Below are positions 56,401-64,000 of a stretch of DNA of 64,000 nt, in pieces; the stretch's first letter is position 1; every line of letters begins with the position of its first letter. The DNA is taken from NCBI GenBank assembly GCA_000442125.1, contig KE546980.1, positions 620,001 to 684,000 of the forward strand, read 5' to 3'. This stretch comes from Opeltia flavorubescens (taxonomy: Eukaryota; Ascomycota; Lecanoromycetes; Teloschistales; Teloschistaceae). Position numbers and translations under genes: made by a program. The notes under the pieces were generated by a model. It saw only the letters and a list, made by a program, of their open reading frames with translations. It was not told where the DNA came from and searched no databases.

Positions 56401-59400
56401 CGGAAGCGCAAGCGATGGAAAGATGGCTTTACCTGTGGAAATGTGCGGGATAGTGCGGCAATGCAACGGAAGTACATTGACATGGTGAGTGTACACGTGA
56501 ATGAGAAGAGAAGGAATACCATGAAGTGGCCAGGTGTGCGTCGCAGGTTGGTCATGAAGTAGAGGGTAAGATTGAAGCCAATCGCGGTAAGGATCTTATT
56601 GGGCAGATCACAGATCATGGAGGCTTCGATACGTCAGCTCAGGCAGTTCAACACGGTACTAGTAGTTTACCAATTGCTTCAGCAAATGGATGGTAGAAGG
56701 CATACTTGGATTGCTTCTCCACGATTGGCCGTTGGGCATATAGAGTCAAGATCTATCCATGTTAGCTGTACTCCATGAGCTTACGTACTCGGACGAACCT
56801 CCAAGGCACTGGCGAAAGCTGCCAACAAGATCGCGAAGAAGATTAAGGCGCCACGACCGTAGAGAGAGCCAGTGTTGTTTGGCAGGTTGTAAAAGACACT
56901 GCCAACAACGAGCGCCATTACTGAATTGAAAAGGACGCCGGTAATGACCAAAGCCATATCTCCTCGAAGTCTCTGGTAACCTCGTCGGACACACAACTTG
57001 ATCTGCATTGGAACCGAAAGAGTGTACGGCGATTGTATGCGTCTACATTTCAGTCAGTGTAAGCTTAAGTCAAGGTAAAGATTCACCCGACTGAGATCTC
57101 GCTTGCAGAGATTTCCGTGATTGTTTGAATGCATCAAGTGACGGTCCCCCTATTGGATACTGGCGATCGAAATCCTCAATCTCCTGGAGCAGACATGCGC
57201 GATCCTCGCTCTTATGCCATACCGCAGCAAATTCATCTGGTGTGTAGGGCGTCTTGCCTTCGAAGCCTTTACGAACTATCCTTTCGGCTGGATTGGTCAA
57301 TGATGTGAGGAAATCCGCCGTGGTCTGTCGTGGCGGGCATTCGAACCCTATATTGACGAAGAATGCCTTTGCCGCATGAATATCTCCAAAGTAGATCTGG
57401 CGGCCTTCATATAGCACAACGGCTTTGTCAAAGACCTTCACTGTTTAGTAAGGTGACGTTCCCTGATTGGTGAGACCTACATCATAAATGGACTGCGAGG
57501 CCTGGTAGAGTGTTACGATCGCCGTCGCTCCGGTCAATTCTGTTGAGATCCTAAGCGTTCGCACAAACTCAAGAGCCGTAGCGCTGTCAAGTCCACGGGT
57601 ACTATTATCCCAACATTGAAGAGGGCTGCCCGCGATAGCACTGCGCAAAAAATGCGTTAGCCACAAGATCATAGATACGCTGTCTTAGGGGCGAGTTACG
57701 CTTCAGCAATGCTAACACGTTTCCGTTCACCACCAGAGACTCCTCGAATAAAGTCGTTACCAACCTAATACCCAAGTCAATCAAAGCTAGGAAAGATGAT
57801 TAAGAGATTTCAGACCATTGTATTGACGGTATGGCCAAGACCAAAGATTGTCATGACCACATCTCGTAGATGTTTTGCGTACATCTACGGAGGCAATCAT
57901 TACAATGTCATTCACAATAACGCCTCTTGCAGAGAGAGTGGTTCATGGACACCCACATCTATGCTGATACCAGGCATGCGGTTGCGAGGAGCCTTGGAAG
58001 GGTTAGTCAAGCATTCACACATTAAGGAACTACACTCAACATACCCTAGCACGAGCAGCAAAATCGAGAGTCTGACCCACAGTTAACTGGGGGAAATGTA
58101 CATCGACCTCAGCCTGGTAAATGCATTCTCCTCGGAAGTCTCTGTGCATTATTTCCTTTGGAATGCCTTGATAATTCAGATAAGACCCCTCCGATACAAA
58201 GAACCCGTCAGTCTCGCCAGATATTGTCTTCACGAGCGTCGAACAACCACTACCCTTATTAGTATTGCTCTTCTTATCTGTTCGTGGTCACACTTGCCTT
58301 CCCGGCCGTCCCAATACCACAAGCATCTCTCCACTTTTGACCAAGCCATCGAAATTTTCCAATATCTGGATCCTGGTCTTCTTACCCATCCCAAGAAGCC
58401 TCTTCGCCAGGCTGAGTAACCTAAGAGGGTAATTCCCAAACGTCTTCTGATAGTCAGTCGGTTCTCCGAATCCATGAGCTGACAGGTTTTTGTAAGCTAC
58501 ACCAGCAACCCTCTTGGGATATCGTTCGGGATCCTTCGACGTAATGCTCATAAGCGTTTCAAGCCATGCCCTTGAGCTAAATTCCCGGGACTTCGGATCC
58601 AGCGAAGGATGCTCAGACCCAAAGAAAGGATTGATAAGTTCTCCTTTCTCATTCTTGATACCGGGATATGACAAAGTCCTCGCAAGCTCGACAATCTTTT
58701 CCTTTTCGCTTTTGTCCGTAAATGAGCTGACCGATGTGGATGATTGATGCTCAGGCTTCTCTTCCACTTGCTTTGTCGGTCTTTCGAGGGAAACTTCGGT
58801 GTTTGACACGAGACCGACAGGTTGCCCATTGAGCGATGACGTTCCTTGATAGCTACTCGACGGTTTCTCACCAACGACAGGTTCATTGACCTCGCACGCC
58901 TTCTTTTTGAAATAGCTGGGGCGGCCATCCTCATATATGATTTCCAGGGTAGTGTCTTTCTTAAAATCACCCATCGTCGCGCTAATCCACTCGCCATCGG
59001 CCATCAAGGCGACGCTACAGTGCCATGGAGTCGTGTACCCGCTTTTGGTGTTGAGGAGGCTCATAGAAACTTTGTGTTCGCCTGTAGATTGATGGATGGA
59101 AAGGCGTAAATGGTTTGGGAAGGCGGATTTGACCGCCCCTGCAAAAGCCTGCTCGCGAGATTATTAGCTACAGTAATCACCAAACATGCTCTGGCACTTG
59201 AGCTACACTTACGTATCCTCGGATTAGCATTTGTTTGGCGAGGTACTTCACGTCCTTCTTGTACGATTTGTTCGATCTACCGTTACCCAGTGGAAAGATA
59301 TATCGCAAATCTGACTCCAGGAATCTCCTGTATCCAAGATACGTCATCTGCGTATCCGGATTCGTGGCAATTTGATGATCGATGTCGAGGTTATCATCCC

Positions 59401-60077
59401 CATATTCGTTAAAGAGAAATCGACGAAAGTTAGTTGCGTTGGCAACGTAGCTGATCTCATCTAGCTTCTCTGGTAGAGGAAAGTTGACTAGGTCTTTAAG
59501 CCTAGAGAAATCAATGTGGCGAAATCTCTTCTGGACGGCCATCTTGCGCAGAGCCTCTCCGTAAGCCCAAGTATCGCGATCCGATATGCCCAATAAGTCT
59601 GTCGACACACAACGACAAATCAGCAAGCGTATCAAAGTAAGACTTGTCTTAGCTAGAGTGAGACGAACCATTGTAAACAAGACCGTCCGAGATGATAGTT
59701 AGCTTGGCTCCTGGTGAGTACACCCCTCCAATACGTATGCACATGGTATCCAGTCGACCGAGAGCTAATTCCTCAGCTTTATCTGGTAATGTCCCAAGCA
59801 CTTTGGAAACTTTATTTGCCGACTTGAACGGGAATGCTGGAAGGCACATTTCCACCATCGCACCCCCTTTCACGAACTGGTCGATGACTGATAAGAACTT
59901 GGGCCTACCAGCAGCTATTCTTTCGATAGAATCACCGAATTTGTTGAGAGCATAATCGAAAATAATGTCCAAGATCATATTTGCAGTCTCTGTCACATCC
60001 ACTGAGGCTTGCGATGAATTATCGTCATACGCAGCAATGCCTACATGGCCCGTCATGATTGGAGGAAGAGATTGCAT
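53408..60077 (-). CDS. Isocyanide synthase fused to PDR-type ABC transporter
   Basis: Twenty exons (ends: 60077-59669, 59598-59213, 59148-58298, 58249-58045, 57992-57957, 57884-57816, 57764-57700, 57640-57481, 57435-57092, 57042-56799, 56752-56671, 56623-56433, 56386-56240, 56190-56015, 55938-55587, 55530-55218, 55155-55063, 54987-54455, 54401-53938, 53828-53408) give about 1846 residues with every phase consistent. Residues 1-348 are a DIT1/PvcA isocyanide synthase ([53 protein letters not shown]), which turns an amino acid amine into an isonitrile. A Ser/Lys/Glu linker (about 349-415) leads into a full-size PDR transporter: NBD1 ([30 protein letters not shown]), six helices, NBD2 from 1240 ([28 protein letters not shown]), six helices, end GKRDKE. 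Both halves look intact. The NBD1 Walker A cysteine is normal for PDR proteins. Confidence 0.87.
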
Positions 60078-61622
60078 GGCAGGCAGAATAGATAGGTATA
60101 ATGGGAGAAAGGAGAGTGTTCAGCATTCAGTTCCAAATCGAAAGAAGGTTTGGCACAAGATCCACAGCAATGAAAGAGCCAGTGCATATAAGAAGTTGCC
60201 GCCCTCGTTTTAATATTACTATATGCTTTGACTCGATGAGACGGATAGGAAGTTTGATTTCATGGTAGCACAGCAACCTAGAAGATCGATACCTTCATTC
60301 AAGAGAATTCCGGGCCCCCCCCAAGAAAACTCCACCCCCACTTGATCATCCCGAGCACGCCATGACCTAGCTGTAGGTAGGACCAGCAGCCGAGTCTGGG
60401 GCTACGTGACATGGAGATTTAGACAACGTGGTTATGCGGGGTTGGAGGCTGGAAGGTTGATCGGGCTCCTGCGGTCATAAAGTTGGTGTCGTGGACAGCC
60501 TTTGGCGGGTCTTCAAGCCGCTCGTATTCATCCATCACCACGCCGACACTTCGGTTTCTTGTCGACAGATCCACTGGCAGCGGTATGAGAGTGGCACTCA
60601 AAGGAAGGATTGTTTCCCATTGGAATCTAGAGCCGAGCTGTGTAGATGTCTGGATCCAAGGTTACATGGACTAATCAACGGGAAATTGTTCCGGGAGGAT
60701 GAGGCATCTGGACTACAACGGATACGGAAGAAGATTTTCAATTTCTCGTTGATTGCCTGCAGGCATAGTGACCCACTCTCGTAATGTACTTAGTACGACG
60801 TTATTTCGTGATGTGCTTGCTGTCAAAACATTGATGATCGGATGTGGTTAGCACACGGGAACTAAGCTTGCAGAGGCGCCTTGGCGTCGCTCGAGCCGTT
60901 GTGGCTGCGTGAGTGGGGATAGCAAACAAAGTGCCGACATTGTGCGTCCGAGGGTTAATGACGATTGTTTTGTCCGATAGGACGCAAGTTCCCTCTACCA
61001 AATCCAGCAGGGTTCACTATGTGAAATCCAATTAATCTCACAGGACGTGAATATCTATATACCGATTGACGTCAAGGCCGCTCGAGCATTCCAATGGAGG
61101 AGCTATATGTATCCACAACGGCCTATTGCTATGCATCTACCCCGTATTGCTTCGTGTGAAGGGACATTCTATCACCTATCGGACAAAACTTCTATCTTCA
61201 ACCCTCGGTCCAACCAGAAGGATGACCACACAGAGGAGATTCCTTTGAAATCGAACTCGGCTCCACTTCCCACACAACGTGCACGCTAATCAGCGCCACA
61301 TGCTGTGTATCTCATCCAGATGCGCAAGTAATATAGTTTGCTTTCGAATTCGGGGGGCCAGAAAGTGCGACTGGCTGCCCGAAAGTCGCAAAGAAGCTGG
61401 CCTCGTTTACCACACCCACCTGCTGAGCTATCATGCCGAGATCGCGGGATGGGTTCAACGAGATTGTGCTCCTGCTCGAATGGGTGTACCGATATCTAGG
61501 TATGATGACTTAAGTAGGTGTAGCGTCCAAATTATCATTCAAACGCCAATGTTTCGGATTTCCTCCTTGAAGTGTATTGATTTGCTTCTCGCTTTTCCAA
61601 CATCCTCTTGTGAACTGTTGCA
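60078..61622. other. Divergent promoter region of the isocyanide locus
   Basis: About 1.55 kb separates the minus-strand synthase-transporter gene and the plus-strand NRPS-like gene, so both promoters must lie here. A run of eight C occurs near 60315. I could not find a convincing repeated or palindromic regulator site by eye; near matches to the copper-type TTTGCTC core near 61340 and 61575 carry a mismatch. Confidence 0.45.
60419..60601 (-). other. Possible small open frame upstream of the fusion gene
   Basis: A 60-codon minus-strand frame (MSATLIPLPVDLSTRNRSVG, ending PTPHNHVV) has protein-like composition and lies 340 bp before the synthase start on the same strand. It has no recognised domain. 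It may be an upstream open frame, an unlinked small gene, or chance. Confidence 0.2.
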
Positions 61623-64000
61623 ATGGAAGAATGTACCCCAACGGAATATGGCAAGAGACTTCTCCCTCAGATCTTGGACAACCTGGCTTCCACCGAGCCA
61701 GATCGTATCATATACTCCGTGGCAACCTTTCCCAACCTTTCCCTTGAGTTTCAGCACATATCTGCCTGCACTTTTGCGAAGGCAGTTGACAAAACTGCTT
61801 GGTGGCTCCATAACAACCTTCCAAAACCCGCGTCGGTCCAGACTGTTGGCTATATCGGCCCTCGTAAGTTAGCTGGAAACCTATGAGCACGGCATTGCTG
61901 TCTCGTTCCGTTGTGGCTAACCACATCAAGATGATATTCGACACATCCTGTTAACCTACGGCTGTATCAAGGCGGGCTACGCTGTAAGTATCAGCTACTC
62001 TATATCAATTTCATTGACCGCTCCGGCTGTTAGCATTGCTTACTTTTCGCTTTCGTGGAGGCCTTATTTCTTTCTCCCAAGAATAGTACTGGAGGGGCTT
62101 TAGCAGTCCTTGAAGCATCAAAATGCAATATTTGGGTCAAACCTTGCGAGCAGCCTCGTCTTCCTTTGGTGGAAAGCTTCCTACAGAATCGTCCAATGAA
62201 TGTTCTGGATCTCCCTACAATCGACGACCTTCTCGACGCTGAAACCGCCGAACCGTTCCCATACACCAAGACGTTCGATGAAGTTATCCAGGACCCATTC
62301 TGCATTCTGCACACGTCTGGAAGCACTGGAGTACCGAAGCCTATCTCATGGTCTCACGGTCTAGTCGGTACGATGGATGCAGTGCAGCTGCTTCCGCCGA
62401 CCGAGGGCGACGATGGGTTGGCCCCATGGACATCGCTATNGACGGAAGGCGATAGACTGTACTCGGCGTTTCCTATGAGCCACGTGCGTATACCGTACCC
62501 AACGGTCCTGGAAAGCCAGTGACTAACCGCATGAGGGCTTCGGTATACAGGGTGCTGGTGTTATTATGGACATCCTTTTGCCTTCCCTTCTCGGTTTGCA
62601 CTGTATATTGGGACCTGCAGGTGTTATACCCAACATGAATCTTGTGGAGAATCTTGCAGAACATGGGAAAATTGATATCTGGAGTCTGGTTCCATCGCTC
62701 GTTGATGAGCTGGGCGAGGACCCTGATATCTTGGCAAAATTCAAGCCGTCGAAGTTTATCTGTGCATCTGGTGGTACGCAAGATCTTTTCCTTACTCCAC
62801 GCTTTACGATAATGGCACTAATTTCCTTGCATTAAAGGTCCCGTCAGTCCAATCAGCGCAGGCAAAGTGAACGACGTAGTCAGAGTTCTCAACTTGACAG
62901 GTACGACAGAGGGTCTGTTCATAGGTAACCTTGTGGTAGAGAGAGAAGACTGGCTTTGGTTCGCCTTTCATCCCTTCTCCGGCTTCGAATTCAAAGAGAC
63001 AGAACCCGGTGTATATGAACATTGGGTGCACCGCAATGAGCACTGGCCATTATTTCAGGGCATTTTCCATACGTTTCCGACCGAGCAATCCATCAATTTC
63101 AAAGACTTATATGTCAAGCATCCTACCAAGCCAAATCTTTGGGCCTTCAGGGGAAGAAGCGATGATACGGTCGTCTTGTCCAACGGCTATAAGATATCTC
63201 CTTTAGAAACAGAGGCTTTTATTACTACAAACCCAACAATCAACGGCTGCTTGATAGTGAGTCAGCCCGTCCATATTCTCCCCAAGTCCAATCAAAGCAG
63301 CGCCCCCATAGCCAAAGTATTAACACTCCACAGATTGGGACTGGGAAACCTCAAGCAGGCCTACTCATTGAATTGAAAGACCCGTCATCTCGAAGCGATG
63401 AGCTCTTTGACAGCATATGGTCAACAGTAGAACAAGCCAACGCACTGTCTGTACATAGGAACCAGTTGCTGAAGGACTACATTACCTTTGCGGAGCCAGA
63501 CAAGCCCTTTGTCCGCACCGACAAGGGAACAGTGAAAAGACATGCCACCTTAGCACTATACGCCAATTACATTGACCGTTTCTATAGCTCACGAGATGAA
63601 GACTTGGATGTCGTCACGATTGATTCAAGCTCGGTTGCGTCAATCATCGATTCCATTCGCCACATTCTCGGCTCTTTATTGCCTGCGATTTACGAAGCTT
63701 CACCGGATACCGATGTCTTTAGTCTCGGGCTCGATTCTCTCCTTGTTTTTCGGGCTGTCAAGACTATTCGAGCTGCTATGGGGATCAAGGATCAGCTCGC
63801 TCCTCGTCACCTTTATGCAAATCCTACCCTCAATAAGTTCTCAGCCGTTCTTGTACGATTAGCGGCAGAGGCGAGAACGACAGGCGAAAAGGCTTCAGAC
63901 AACTTCGCTGATAACGAATCGGCCAAGATGAGAAGCATGATAGACAAGCACAAGGCGCGGCTATCATTCAAGTTGAACCCATTTGACTACGTGAACCCCA
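61623..64000 (+). CDS. NRPS-like enzyme, adenylation and carrier domains (partial, runs off window)
   Basis: Six exons are visible (61623..61863, 61931..61983, 62061..62483 with an alternative in-frame start at 62037, 62551..62773, 62838..63256, 63334..>64000). The adenylation domain has FCILHTSGSTGVPKPISWSH (A3 core), YSAFPMSH, NLTGTTEGL, LWAFRGRSDDTVVLSNG and the A10 lysine region RTDKGTVKRH. A carrier domain follows with the phosphopantetheine serine in FSLGLDSLL (about residue 588). The frame continues (RLSFKLNPFDYVNP) past the edge, so at least one more domain, perhaps a transferase, is expected. Such proteins activate a carboxylic acid as a thioester. Its head-to-head placement with the isocyanide synthase suggests it modifies or couples the isocyanide acid. 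One ambiguous base lies at 62440. Confidence 0.88.

Noticed and set aside
1-64000. CRISPR arrays, rRNA, bacterial-type operons, transposon or retroelement copies
   Set aside because: None seen: no regular spaced repeats, no rRNA-like sequence, no transposase or reverse transcriptase motifs. tRNA genes could be missed by eye.

Overview
The window is nuclear DNA of a filamentous ascomycete (Pezizomycotina). The evidence is short spliceosomal introns (mostly 45-80 bp, GT...AG), a Zn2Cys6 regulator, a DUF8035-type protein, a PDR-type transporter, and compact housekeeping genes on both strands. The class is not certain. Three single ambiguous bases (38534, 42559, 62440) show a draft assembly. I rebuilt exon structures by hand from splice sites, reading phase and family alignment from memory; no search was run.

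Left part (1-18 kb): a partial glutathione S-transferase-like gene, a small one-helix protein, DNA polymerase eta (RAD30), two neighbouring Arg/Glu/Asp-rich proteins (one ending in a DUF8035-like domain), a GRAM-TBC-EF-hand Rab GAP (GYP2/MDR1-like), and a long tail-anchored coiled-coil protein. Middle left (18-30 kb): gene-poor DNA with four tiny cysteine-ribbon genes on the same strand (20.4, 24.5, 26.7 and 28.5 kb), the palmitoyltransferase PFA5, and an apparent gene remnant near 23.1-23.8 kb.

Middle (30-53 kb): mostly housekeeping genes. They are SQT1 (WD40 ribosome assembly), a 4-coumarate-CoA-ligase-like enzyme ending in PKL, a multidomain AlkB-type dioxygenase with zinc ribbons and a possible SRA-like front half, a short-chain dehydrogenase, transaldolase, a Zn2Cys6 transcription factor, Cu/Zn superoxide dismutase, Tudor-staphylococcal nuclease, and the phosphatidylinositol 3-kinase VPS34.

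Right part (53-64 kb): the most unusual content. A 20-exon gene encodes an isocyanide synthase (DIT1/PvcA family) that continues in frame, inside one uninterrupted exon, into a complete PDR-type ABC transporter (about 1846 residues in all). Across a 1.5-kb intergenic region lies a divergent NRPS-like gene (adenylation and carrier domains, running off the window). Together they look like one end of an isocyanide biosynthetic cluster in which the biosynthetic enzyme and its exporter are one polypeptide.

Splicing is a second theme. Five introns supported by family alignment start with GTTCG, and two look like GC-AG introns.
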